DNA from: Dioscorea cayenensis subsp. rotundata
Lineage: Eukaryota > Streptophyta > Magnoliopsida > Dioscoreales > Dioscoreaceae
DNA length: 64,000 nucleotides
NCBI RefSeq assembly: GCF_009730915.1
Contig: NC_052490.1
Coordinates: 31,434,625-31,498,624, forward strand
Direction: 5' to 3'
Both the position numbers and the translations under genes were made by a program. The notes under the pieces are model-generated. The model saw only the letters and a list, made by a program, of their open reading frames with translations. It ran no database searches and was not told where the DNA came from. Shown here piece by piece: positions 50,557 to 61,185 of the stretch (position 1 is its first letter; every line of letters begins with the position of its first letter).

Positions 50557-50883
50557 TTAAAAAAGGCCCTTGTCATAAACAGTAAGGTTTTGCATCAATG
50601 TTGTCCAAAGCATAAACAAAATATGCTTATGGGGCCTTTCATTAGTTGTATGCATCAATGCTACACCAGTTTGGATAGCGCCAAAGACGTTCGCTGGCAC
50701 AAAGACAACAACGTCGCCAACCAAATTAATAATCCCTGTGGCAACCAAGACAATGGAAGACATAATTAACCTTAACCTAGTTTCATCTCTCAAAAGTTTG
50801 CCATGCCGGAAATGGTGATCAATGTCATTATTAGTATGTTGTGGAAGGGGAGATGAGGAAGGAGGTGGTGGGGGAGATAACAT
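50557..50883 (-). CDS. Hypothetical small membrane protein or gene fragment
   Basis: A minus-strand open frame of 108 codons. The N-terminus is Pro/Ser-rich ([14 protein letters not shown]). Then come a charged stretch (RHGKLLRDETRLRL) and a hydrophobic segment (about residues 39-64) that looks like a membrane span. The last 30 residues have a different character and may be read-through of a lost intron donor (a GT lies within CTGGTGTAG near 50660). Base composition is richer in GC than the surroundings and the first 75 codons look protein-like. I do not recognise the family. It could be a real first exon, a small gene, or a captured or decayed fragment. No promoter at a normal distance is clear, as a TATATAG word lies only about 15 bp upstream of the ATG. 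Confidence 0.35.
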   Translation of the reverse strand: MLSPPPPPSSSPLPQHTNNDIDHHFRHGKLLRDETRLRLIMSSIVLVATGIINLVGDVVVFVPANVFGAIQTGVALMHTTNERPHKHILFMLWTTLMQNLTVYDKGLF

Positions 50884-51082
50884 AGTTGCCCTATATAGTG
50901 CTTGCTATGTCATCATATTTGTGCTTCCCTTCTTGTGGATTCATATAAATTTCTGCATTACTGTGTAACAACAGTGTTATTGTACCTATCTTACCTTGAA
51001 AACAAAAACCAAGGTTGGAAATGTTTTATCATTTATGTGCCTTGTAATGGTTCTGCTATGGGTAAAGATGCGTTTTAATTTT

Positions 51083-51290
51083 TTAAGTGGATAAATGATA
51101 ATTGATTAAAAAAATAGAAAGGATCTAAGAAAACATAACAACAGAGAACAATAGAGTACAGGACATGAGCACCCCGAGGAGGATTGATTGTACACCCATG
51201 GCCTGGTCCTTGTGGTTCTTTGGTAATCACTTCTCCGGCCCGGATCATTTTAGTATTCATGTCAACTCCTTTGGTTGCTTGTATATATTA
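51083..51290 (-). mobile_element. Possible 5'-truncated LINE 3' end
   Basis: On the minus strand a short GC-richer segment is followed by a tail reading ATCATTTATCCACTTAAAAA, like the 3' tails of plant L1-type LINEs and like the better-defined copy at 51397-51455. I found no target duplication. Confidence 0.3.
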
Positions 51291-51396
51291 AAAATCTGAG
51301 TTTATCCAATTCATCTTAAATATCATAACACCAAAAACATTTATCATAGCCATATTTGATTGAATTCTTTCAGTTGACACAATTCATCTTTAAGTT

Positions 51397-51455
51397 TTTT
51401 TTTTTTTTTGGTGCATAAAGTGGATAAACCACGAATTTATTAAGAAAGATAAGGG
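51397..51455 (-). mobile_element. 59-bp LINE 3'-end insertion with 16-bp target duplication
   Basis: AATTCATCTTTAAGTT occurs at 51381-51396 and again at 51456-51471, perfect over 16 bp. Between the copies, read on the minus strand, are about 44 bp of LINE 3' sequence (including GTGGTTTATCCACTTTATGC) ending in a run of about 15 A. This is the textbook outcome of target-primed reverse transcription with extreme 5' truncation. Confidence 0.85.
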
Positions 51456-51471
51456 AATTCATCTTTAAGTT

Positions 51472-52689
51472 ATGATTGAAATTATATTTTAAAAAATAAA
51501 TTAATTTTTTTATGAGGTTTTCAAGAGAGCGGAAATCATTGAACCATGTTTCTTTTAACCAATTACATTTTAAATCATTTTCCAAATTTTCTCATGGATT
51601 CATGATCATCTAATTAAGAACATTTCATAATTGAATTCCTATTATAGCTAAACTAAGGTAGAATTTAAGAGAGTGCCAAATTAAGGTTCTCGATTCTGTT
51701 ATAGCTCTTTGATGAATAACTTTGAATATAATTGAAGTCTTTTTTTTAAAAAAAAAAAACTATTGTTGCAACACGTGAGTGGTAGTATGAATAACTCTCA
51801 TAGGGAAGATTGACAATTCGATTCCTTTTAAAATATGATTAAGGATTTGGAGTGTATATGTGAGATGGCTTGTCTACGTTATCAAATAAAAGTAATAATA
51901 CTTAAAAAAATAAAAAATAAAAATTGTTAACCTTTCATCTCTTATGCATAAAAACAAATCTCTTATGCATAAAAACAAATTTTATATATTTCTTTAGCCA
52001 TCGAATAACACTTAAAACACATTATAGACCTTAAATTAACAAACTTATTTGTTTTATTGACTTTATTAGTATTTATTACATATTTTCAAATTTTCATTAT
52101 AATTTATTAGAGAATGGCAATCATAGGGATCATGCTCATATGTGTAACCTAGACGTGCTTGAGATGAGCTTGGCTTCACTCCTTTATTCTTTCTCTTGTT
52201 CAAGCTTGGTTTTTTTTTCTTCTTTTTATATTTAATTAAAATTTTATTAATTCTATAGAATCTAAAGTTTATATTTATGTTAGATTTTATATGAATTAAC
52301 ACATGATCATCATATATATACAACAGTGGAGATTAAGATTAGCATTCAATGTTTATAGTTTAACATAATCATCTTGTCCAACTCCTACCATTCAAATAGA
52401 CATAGATATATGATGGTCGATATGACATGATGATCCGCTGAAAAATTTAATAAAAAAAATAAATATAATAATAATATTCATACATGCTTTATTCCAAGCA
52501 AATGAACTAGAAACATCTTTTAGTAAACCACTCATGTGGGTAGCTCCCCTGATGCTTTTGCAGCATATGGTGGCTTCTCACGACGAGGAAGGAGGGAAGG
52601 GGGCACTGCCAGAGGAAGCTCATCACTAACAATTGCATGTTGTTAGCTCCCCTGAAGAGACGCCACCTCCTGCACTACTATCTTCCATG
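51472..52689. other. AT-rich intergenic DNA
   Basis: No supported gene. It contains a perfect 21-bp tandem repeat (two copies, 51937-51978) built on CTCTTATGCATAAAAACAA. A GC-richer patch at about 52535-52680 holds a short minus-strand open frame of unknown origin. Confidence 0.5.
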
Positions 52690-53070
52690 TTGTTAGTGTT
52701 ATGCCAAACACATCAATAATATTGAGAAAAAAAAAAATAGTAGCATACAAAGATTTATGTGGTTTGGTCTATGTGACCTACGTCCACGGGCAGGGAGATA
52801 GAGATTTTTTATTTTTCTCTTTCGAAGGAAAAACTGATATAGACGATATAGAAAAAACCCTATATATATTCAAATTAAAATAAAATATTATAACTCACAA
52901 TGGATCAGTCTGTTGGGCAAGCCCAAGCTAAAAGCCCACCACAAATCTTCATTGAATTTTCTAATTTAGGGTTAACTCCCTAAATTTGTGTCGAGTCATA
53001 ATTCGGATAGGGTTACCATCATAATCGAATTCAAGGCATCTCAACCGTTAGACTCTTCGACTGGCTGTGA
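52690..53070 (-). mobile_element. LTR fragment, Copia-like
   Basis: The stretch contains the block GATTTATGTGGTTTGGTC followed by GACCTACGTCCACGGG near 52752-52790, a signature seen in many plant LTRs. Downstream is a region with AAGCCCAAGCTAAAAGCCCA. In other elements this block usually lies in the 3' half of the LTR in the opposite sense, so minus orientation is inferred. Ends, target duplication and internal domain were not found. Confidence 0.45.
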
Positions 53071-54724
53071 AAATAAAAAGAGCCATCCTTACACCCAATG
53101 ATTGTTAATAAAGTTGCTAAGGCCCTTCGTTTTCAACCCCCGGGGTACACCTCTATATATGATGGATGCCAAATATGACAATCAAGAAGTAACAGGGGAC
53201 TCTAACAGTTGCATGGAACATGAAGAAGATTTGTGCCTTCTTCAATATCAAGGGATATTAAACTGGAGTTTCTCACAAGAAGAGCTTTTAGCAAGATGGA
53301 ACTCGACCCAAAAAAGGAAAGAAAACCCTGAACTCTCAATCCCTTCCTCTATTTGTTTTTCAGTTTTTCCATGTTTTCTCTAAAGATTCTCTGTTAAAAC
53401 TATAAAAATGCTTCCAATCCACATATGGTGGATCGCATCAAGGATCTTACGTCCCGAATAAAGCCGAAGATCATCTGCTTGGTGGAAACAAAATCAGATG
53501 TCTCTAGGATTTATAGATTTTGCAATAATTTTAAAAACAGATGAGATTAGACCATAATCCCTGCAAATGGCCTCTAGTGGTATTATAACTCTCGAGGATC
53601 GTGATATTGGCACTGAAACTCCTATTGTTGGTACCCATATGACTCTTCATCTTGTTGGTACTTCTAGTTCTAATACTTGGATTCTCTCTATTATTTACAA
53701 CTCTCAGAAATTAATTGATCAAAACCTCTTCTGGGAAACCCCTTTCTAATGTTTCCTTTTTTAACCCGTCTTTAAAGCTAAAAACTTTTCCAACTTTAGT
53801 TGTCAAAACCATTGTTTCGATTTGGGTTTTATTGGTTCGGATTTCACTTGGTATAATGAGCAAGCAAGGTTATTTCGTCACTAGGCTCTTTTCGATCGTT
53901 TTTTGGCTAACGTTGTTTGGACATTTTGTTTTAATTCTTACCTTAACTATCATTTGGCTTGTACCAACTTCGACCACTCTCCTATGTTTCTAAACACTAA
54001 AGTTCCCATTGTTTTTTTATCACAAAATTTTCCAGTTTGATCATTTTTTAATTGAATATGAGGGCTGCCGTAACTGTGTTTCTAAAGCTTAGAATTCTAA
54101 CACTACTTCTCCCATGCAAGCTTCTCTTATTATGTTTCAAGGACCAGGAAAAATATTATTAGATGGAAAAGTTCAGGTATGCTGCTAATTGATACTGAGA
54201 TCAAGAATATTGAAGAAGAGAATCAAGAGATTGGTAATATCAAGGCTGCAGACCCATCCCTGGAAGATCAATTGACCTATACTTGGCTTCAAGCTCTCTA
54301 TGGCAAGTACAATGCTCTACGTCACCAATATGCCATTTTCTGGACTCAACGGGCTAGAATCCAATGGGTGAACAAAGAAGATCAAAACATATGCATCTTC
54401 CACAATGTTGCTCACACTCGTAATTAGAAAGCTAAAATCCTTGCTATCACCGATTTGACTGGTAACATCTACACTTCTTGTGATGGTATCGAAACTTGTT
54501 TCTTGAATTTTCACACCAGGCTTTGGGCCTCTACTACTTCAAAAGACCCTAGACCAAGCTCTTTGTACTATGACCAATAATTTTGCCACTCTAAATAGCA
54601 ATGATAAAGAACTGCTTATTAGACCAGTGACCAAAAGTAAGGTTTTCAAGGCCTTTAGAGCTATGCCAAGGGGCAAATATGCAAGCCCCGGATGGCTTGC
54701 ATGCTGATTCTTATAACTTTTAAC

Positions 54725-55490
54725 TGTTTAGATTGCGGAATATGAATAAGAAGGGGGGAATATGAGAAGAAGGGAGGAATGAGAATGAGAATGAGAATGA
54801 GAATATGGGGAAAAAAGGGAGGATAATGATGAAGGTGTTTAGTTGGAGGAAATGAGAGTAGGAATATGGAAAACAAGAGAGAGAGAGAAACATATTAAAA
54901 CTACGCTTATACTCTTTTATATAAATAGGATGACATTTTACATAACAATAGTTTATATTTAATAGTAAATAATTAACATAATTATTATTAAATATTTGTA
55001 ATATATTTAATTATTTATTTTAACTTATTGTTAGTAAATATTTCATCTAATTAATATAACTTAAGAAAATTTTGTTATATTAAATAATAAATAATTAGCA
55101 TGATTTATTATTATTAAGTATTTACAATATATTTACTTATTTATTGTAATTAATTAAAATAAATATTACAATTAATTAATATAACGTAACAAATGTTTGT
55201 TATATTGATTAATAAATAAATAACGTGTTTTATTTTTATTTAATATTTTCAATATGTTATTTATTTCTTCTAATTGTAATTAAATATTTCAACCAATTAA
55301 TATAATTTAACAATTTTTTGTTTGTTAAATAAATAAATAACTAACATGAAAGAAAGGTGAATGGTCATTTAAATACTAAGGAGTCGAAATCCCCCCAATT
55401 TTAAAAGGATTGTAAATACCCCATATGCAACCATCCCATTACCATGACAACCCTCTATCCACTCCTTTCCTGGTTATCAAACATGGGTTT
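54725..55490. mobile_element. PIF/Harbinger-like remnant inside the LINE
   Basis: It splits the LINE between its PDGLHADSYNF-like segment and the next recognisable segment, LPNSCHRTF. The left edge has GTTTAG...GGAATATGA and GTGTTTAGTTGGAGG words and a GAGAAT hexamer repeat (54776-54804). The right edge, inverted, reads CATGTTTGATAACCAGGAAA. Such GTGTTTGGTT-type ends and GAATGAGAATG runs are common in plant PIF/Harbinger (Tourist-like) elements. The interior is AT-rich. Exact ends and a 3-bp duplication are unresolved. Confidence 0.4.
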
Positions 55491-55902
55491 AAACTTTATA
55501 GGTGCATCTCATTCCCAAGGCATGAATCCAGGAACCAGACGTCGAGCATTGTGGGTAACCATCTTTTTCAACTTGTTTCTCACTTCTTTGGCACTTGTAA
55601 TCTTCCAAACTCTTGCCATAGAACTTTTGATGCACTTATTCTTAAAAATGATAATCCCTAAAGGGTTAATGATTTCACCCAATTTCTCTCACATTTCTTA
55701 TAAAATTATTTCTAAAATTCTTGCTACCCATTTGAAGCTTATCATTCATAATTTGGTTTGTCCCAAGCAAAGCAATTTTCTCTCCAGCAGTTCCACTTTT
55801 GATAACATCGATCATTGCGGCCCAGAAAATTGCCTATTTCCATGAGACTGACACCAACTTTGTCTCTAGGATGATAATTAATTTTGATATTAAAAGGTCT
55901 TT

Positions 55903-56174
55903 TTTTTTTAGATAAAGAACTGCACAAGTCACAAGGCAACTGTTTATTAGATAAGAGCAAGGAAACACAAAAGGAAAGATAGAAAAAATACAACAGCTCT
56001 AAACTCACAAGAGAGAAAGAGGCACCAGACAAACCCAAACAAAGCACCCAAAAAAAAACACAAACTTAAAAATAAAACCAGCATCTTCAACAACCTTCAT
56101 GAGCCACCTTGGTTTTTCTAGACTTCTGTGGAAGAGGGATAGGGGAACCGAAGCAATTCCTCTGAGAGCTAGAC
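55903..56174 (-). mobile_element. 5'-truncated LINE end nested in the older LINE
   Basis: On the minus strand this is about 270 bp of T/G-rich 3' UTR-like sequence ending in a poly(A) run (T run at 55899-55909 on the plus strand). It is flanked by ATTAAAAGGTCTTT (55889-55902) and ATTAAAAGAGTCTTT (56175-56189), a 14-15 bp target duplication with one base gained. Removing it and one copy of the duplication rejoins the host LINE reading frame as INFDIKR-VFHMIKWS. Confidence 0.75.
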
Positions 56175-56256
56175 ATTAAAAGAGTCTTTCATATGATAAA
56201 ATGGTCAACTATTCTAGCTACTTTGCACAAAATGGGTTTTCCAGCTACTTGGATAT

Positions 56257-56495
56257 CTTGGGTCCTAGAATGCATCTCTTCTACCTCTTCTTTTTCCTTT
56301 TAAGGGTCATCCTAATTCTTGGTTTACTAGTAGTAGGGTGTTTGTCAAGAGGACCCTTTCACTGTTGCTCTTTATTCTTGGGTCCTAGAATGCATCTCTT
56401 CCACCTCTTTTTTTCCTTTTAAGGGTCATCCTAATTCTTGGATTACTAGTAGTAGGGTGTTTGTCAAGAGGCCTCTTTCACCGTTGCTCTTTATT
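56257..56495 (+). repeat. Tandem duplication of 120 bp within LINE reverse transcriptase
   Basis: Both copies start CTTGGGTCCTAGAATGCATC (56257 and 56377). The second is 119 bp because a T run is one base shorter. Copies differ at a few sites, so the duplication is not very recent. It covers the SWVLECISST to VALYS part of the reverse transcriptase. Confidence 0.9.
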
Positions 56496-57110
56496 CTTGT
56501 AACCCAGAATCTTCCAACTATCCTCAACCATGCCTTAATCTTAATAAAGTTTCTGGGTTTGACTCCAATTTTTCTAGAGATTTCAACCCTTTGATATTTG
56601 CTGATGACCTATTCTGGTTACTAAGGCTTCTATTATGGGTCAAAAACCAGACCTTAATAGATCAGCCATTTATCTCCTAGTTGGTGTAACTCTATAGTTG
56701 CTTCTTCCATTTCTAGAATCCTTGACATCAAACTTGACCACTTTCCCTTTAATTACTTAGGAATGCCTATCTCTCCTAAGAAACTTTTGGTGAAACAATA
56801 TCACTTGTGGATAAAAGTTAATGCTGTTATTAACCAATGGAACTACGTACTCTACCATCTCTTCTACTGGAAGAATGATTCTAATTAACAGTAGCATTCT
56901 CTTGATTCCCACCTACTATCTCTCTATTTACTCCTTATCAGTTTGAATCTATTGATGAAATTGTCAAGCTGGCTAGGAAATTATTTTGGGGTGCTAATAG
57001 CACTAGAAATGGCTTCCATACTATTGAAAGGAGCACAACTCTTTTACTAAAATTGAGAAAGACCTTGGTGTCAGAAATCAAAAGTTTTCCAAAAATGCTT
57101 TTATGACTAA

Positions 57111-58055
57111 CTGAGTTCCAACTGTCTACAAAATATCAAAAATGCACACACATGAGTTCCAACTATGAGCTATAAAAAAAAAAACTTTTTCATAAATACA
57201 AAAATTCCAAATACTTTGATGAGCTTTCAGATCACTTTTTAAAAGCTCCTTGCTAAAGAAAATCAACAAACAAGCCATAGTGAATAGTATTTGCAACGGT
57301 GCCTTACCGTGGTATATAGGGAAAAGGTATTGTTAATACCTGTTTAAATAGAGTTAAAAACATATTAAGATTTATAATCAGATCTTATTCATCATATCTA
57401 TCCAGAACTGTTAGGCAATTTATTTATTTATTTTGTCACATGAAACAACAGTTCAAACAACCTGGAAGATCTCAGGAGAAAGAGATGCCATTGTCACACT
57501 GAGAGATTCTCATATATAGGAAGATACAATAAAAAAGAGAAAGGACTACTAAGGAGAGTTTTTGAGAATGTTGAATCTCTTTCATATTCATGAAATAAAA
57601 AGCTGAACTTCTCCCATAAGGAGTTGGGTCTACACACTCAAACAAACATAAAGTTAACAAACAAATTCCTCCTCAAAGTTCAAGCTCAAGGAGATCACAA
57701 ATCTTATATTTTTTTTACAGAGGCATGCAAAATTAAAACTCTTTTTGTAAAGAGAAGCGCCTTGGAAGATGACTCAAAGTCACCTTTACACACCAAATTA
57801 TGGAAAGCTAATTCTATCTCAAAAGTTTTAGAGAAAGACAAGCTAATAAAAAATACTCACATAATGTAAGTTTTATTGAGAACTCGGTCATAAAAATTTA
57901 TGAATATAGCTAAAATTACAATTAGAATGAGTTTCTACCCAAAAAATATTTTTCGCACTTTAAAAGTAATGGCAATGAAAAATAGATATGCACTAAAGAA
58001 GAAAGTAAATAAATAACAACACGAGCACAAATTAACCAAACGTCAAAGACAAAGA
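57111..58055. other. Intergenic DNA, probably old transposon sequence
   Basis: No supported gene. It could contain decayed retrotransposon sequence, but nothing specific enough to name. Confidence 0.4.
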
Positions 58056-58392
58056 ACTTACAGGACAAGGACCCACCACCCTAACTTCTCCATAACCCGA
58101 GTTACATGGAAGGTTTGGTAAGAGTATATCAACTAGAGGGAAGCGTCTCCCACAGGCTATGTGGGACTATGGTCTTGAACCACTGTGTCCCAACACCTCC
58201 TGGGCTCACAACGGATGTGTGACCCAAGATTCTAGCTATAGCTCTGATATCATGTTAAGACAAAAAGATCTACCACCCTAACTTCTCCATAATCCGAGTT
58301 ATAAGGAAGGTTTGGTAAGGGTATATCAACTAGAGGGAAGCGTCTCCCACAGGCGATGTGAGACTATGGTAATGAGCCACTGCGTCCCAACA
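58056..58392 (-). mobile_element. Miniature LTR retrotransposon (TRIM/SMART-like, about 337 bp)
   Basis: Two direct repeats of about 140 bp: 58253-58392 (TGTTAAGAC to TCCCAACA, bounded TG..CA) and a diverged copy at about 58056-58195. They are offset by 197 bp and about 57 bp lie between them. Next to the first repeat is GCTCTGATATCA (58241-58252). Inverted, this reads TGATATCAGAGC, one mismatch from the usual plant primer binding site for initiator Met-tRNA, TGGTATCAGAGC. Next to the other repeat, inverted, is a purine run AGGAGG, a possible polypurine tract. So on the minus strand the order is LTR, primer site, tiny internal region, purine tract, LTR. There is no coding capacity. A target duplication was not found. 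Confidence 0.75.
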
Positions 58393-58574
58393 TATATAAT
58401 GATTTCAATGAGCCAATATTAGTAAGGATTCTCGAATAAAATTATTCCTAAAGTCCAACACGATTATTTTATCTCCACAATCCCAAATTGCCTCAGGCAT
58501 GACCTAGCAATTTAAAGCACGTGCCTGACTTAGTAAAATTCACAAGAAAAATACATGCTAGTTATTCAATGTAT

Positions 58575-60247
58575 GGGGTAATTTTATGAATAGTCACCTA
58601 ACTTTGCTTTTTTTTCATTTCAGTCATCCAACTTCAAAACGTATCAAAGTAGTCACTCAAGTTTTTAAAAAGTTCACCGGTCAGTCACCAAAGGATTTCC
58701 GGTTAAAAAAAACCTACGTGGCAGCCGGAAAGTCTGACTCAGCCAAGCTATGTCCACATCAGCGACCACTATTCTCTGTCCACGTCATGATAATAAGCTG
58801 AGTCGGCAAGCACTATTACACGTCAGCTTACTTTCCCATTCTTGTTCTTGGCTACCCTCATCTTCATCTCACCACGGTTCTAGAGACTCTTGAATCCGTG
58901 ATTGGAGCTTCATCTCTGGCTATATGAACCGGTGATCGGGAGGAAAAAACAACAAATCAAAGGACAATGAGGATAGATCTAAAGAAGGGGATCTCAGCAG
59001 AAGGAAGAGGAATTGGGTTCCCCCAGGAACTTCCACTGTTGGAGCTGCTAAACATGGAAAGAAGTGAAAAAATAGATAATGTACAAACCTAAAACTTATG
59101 TATTTTGTGGTATTTGGCTGGAGATCTTTATAAACCAATCTTTTGCATTTTATGGTATTTTACTTTATCATGTGCGAATGAGATGTATTCATTGTGTGAA
59201 TGAGATGCATTCATCTAAATGCAATTATGCAGTTTTGTATTGTGTTTCAGAAGATCTTCAGAAGCCAAAGATGTAAATTATACTTTTGTAAATGCAGTTA
59301 TGCAATTTTGAAATTGGCTGACAAACTTCAAACCAAAAATTTGTATATTTTGGTTTGTTATATATGAATTAATTGATGGTTGACAACCATCAGACAAAGT
59401 GCAAATGAAATGGATTTGTATGCTTAAATCACAGACATATGCTAATAGCCAAGCTGTGTACAACCTTCATACAACAAAAAATTTTTGCCAGTTTTTCCCT
59501 TGATAACAACAATTGTTTACTACCATTAATCTTGTATGCTCAAATCAGACATCTACTAATAACCAAGTCGTGTTAAACTATTGCACCGATATGTAGACCG
59601 TGTCTGAGAATAGCCAAGCTATTGCCATTATGGATTATTAAACCATGTATGAAAGCCATTTGCAATTGGTTTCTTGCTTTTGGAAATGTTACAATTAATC
59701 GAAAAATACATATTACAATTAACTTAATATTAACAGTTGAATTCGAAGAAATGAAGCTAGCATAGGAGGAAAAACATCTTTTTATTGGGTACTAGGGCAC
59801 ATCTCTACAAACTCGTGAAGCTTCAACCAGGTCCTTCAGGAAAATCATCTTCTCTTGGGTTCTCGTTGAATATCTGCAACATTGCCGATGAGATTATGCT
59901 ATCTTCACAAGGCTTCAGTCCCACCGCTGCCTACGCTTGGGAGAGCTGGAAATCTCGCAGCAGATGGTGAGAAGAAGATGAGGGTAGAGAAGAAGGCGGC
60001 GTGTAATAGTGCTTGCCGACTCAGCTTATTATCATGACGTGGACAGAGAATAGTGGTTGCTAATGTGGACATAGCTTGGCTGAGTCAGATTTTCCGGCTG
60101 CCATGTAGGTTTTTTTGAACCGGAAATCCTTTGGTGACTGACCGGTGAACTTTTTAAAAACTTGAGTGACTACTTTGATACATTTTGGAGTTGGATGACT
60201 AAAATGAAAAAAAGGCAAAGTTGGGTGACTATTCATAAAATTAACCC
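58575..60247. mobile_element. Mutator-like element (1673 bp) with long inverted repeats
   Basis: The left end GGGGTAATTTTATGAATAGT and the right end, inverted, GGGTTAATTTTATGAATAGT open inverted repeats of about 280-300 bp (58575 to about 58878; about 59968 to 60247) that are nearly identical. TTCAATGTAT flanks both sides (58565-58574 and 60248-60257), a 9-10 bp target duplication. Long inverted repeats and a duplication of this size are diagnostic of the Mutator superfamily. The interior (about 1.1 kb) encodes no transposase. It has short GC-richer patches near both inner ends (58900-59060 and 59800-59960) with short open frames that may be captured host sequence. Non-autonomous. Confidence 0.85.
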
Positions 60248-60257
60248 TTCAATGTAT

Positions 60258-61185
60258 CAAGAAAGGAAGTATCAGCTCATTAGATATAAACAAGTTAACG
60301 GGTTGCAATATCTCATGAACTACTTTTTTTCCTCGCAACATAAATGAAACAAAGGTTTTGTCAAAAAACTGGTTTCTGTTTTGTTTAGATCATAATTTCC
60401 CAAACAAAACTATATTCAATTCAAGTTTAGATAGGGCAATTAGACCCAAATTTATCCAAATTAAAAAAGTTTTAGTAGAAAAGAAAAAGATCTCAAACCA
60501 GAAGTTGGTTGTATTTTCCATTACATAACCTAAGACCAAGATAAATTGCATAGAATTACCTAATTTTCAAATAAATGTCTACAATGAAGCAAATACACAA
60601 ATTACCCCAATTGAGTCAGATGAAAACATAACCAAACAGAATGGGCATTGCTTGCACATTTAATCATGTAATGGAATTATTATGGGCCTTGGACTCCTCT
60701 CTACTATCTTATACACTATAACCAATTAGAAACCAAATAGTTCGCTTTGGTTCAACTCCATAAATAAAATTACATGAATTCATGTCCAAGACTATGTCAC
60801 ACCAAACAAAACTGCGCACACCAAGGAACAACAATTCAATGAAAATGAGGTGATAACCATAACTAGAAACATTTGAATTTATTTGATGTAAACCACCGTG
60901 CAAGTTCACCAAAAACTCATAAAATAGAAATACCAATACCGCAAAACAAATAAGTACCTAGATAATCTTGCAAAGCATTAAAATCATTCAATAGGCTCAG
61001 AGATATTGATTCAAGGCCCTCTAATAACTATATACCACATAATACACAAATTAAGAAAATTAGGATAAATTTTCAAGTAAATCACAAGGCAAAGATAATT
61101 GCATGCAGATTAGTTACTAACATTTTACTTTTCACTTCTTGGCTTAATTGTATTGAGCTAAGGAATTATTCAGAGTAAACCGCAA
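60258..61185. other. AT-rich intergenic DNA
   Basis: No supported gene. Part may belong to the LINE 3' region that follows. Confidence 0.45.

Larger units (their letters stand above)
53400..57110 (+). mobile_element. Degenerate L1-type LINE, interrupted by other insertions
   Basis: Translated pieces on the plus strand, in order: endonuclease-like (PKIICLVETKSD near 53464, and LACTNFDHSP near 53957); the linker between endonuclease and reverse transcriptase (FWTQRARIQWVNKEDQN near 54340); reverse transcriptase (ISYKIISKILATHLK near 55690, HMIKWSTILATLHKMGF near 56190); the catalytic FADD at 56597-56608; and FNYLGMPIS at 56748-56774. Many stops and frameshifts break it, so it is dead. It carries a DNA-transposon remnant at about 54725-55490, a minus-strand LINE end at 55903-56174 and a 120-bp internal duplication. 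No terminal poly(A) or flanking duplication was identified. Confidence 0.85.
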
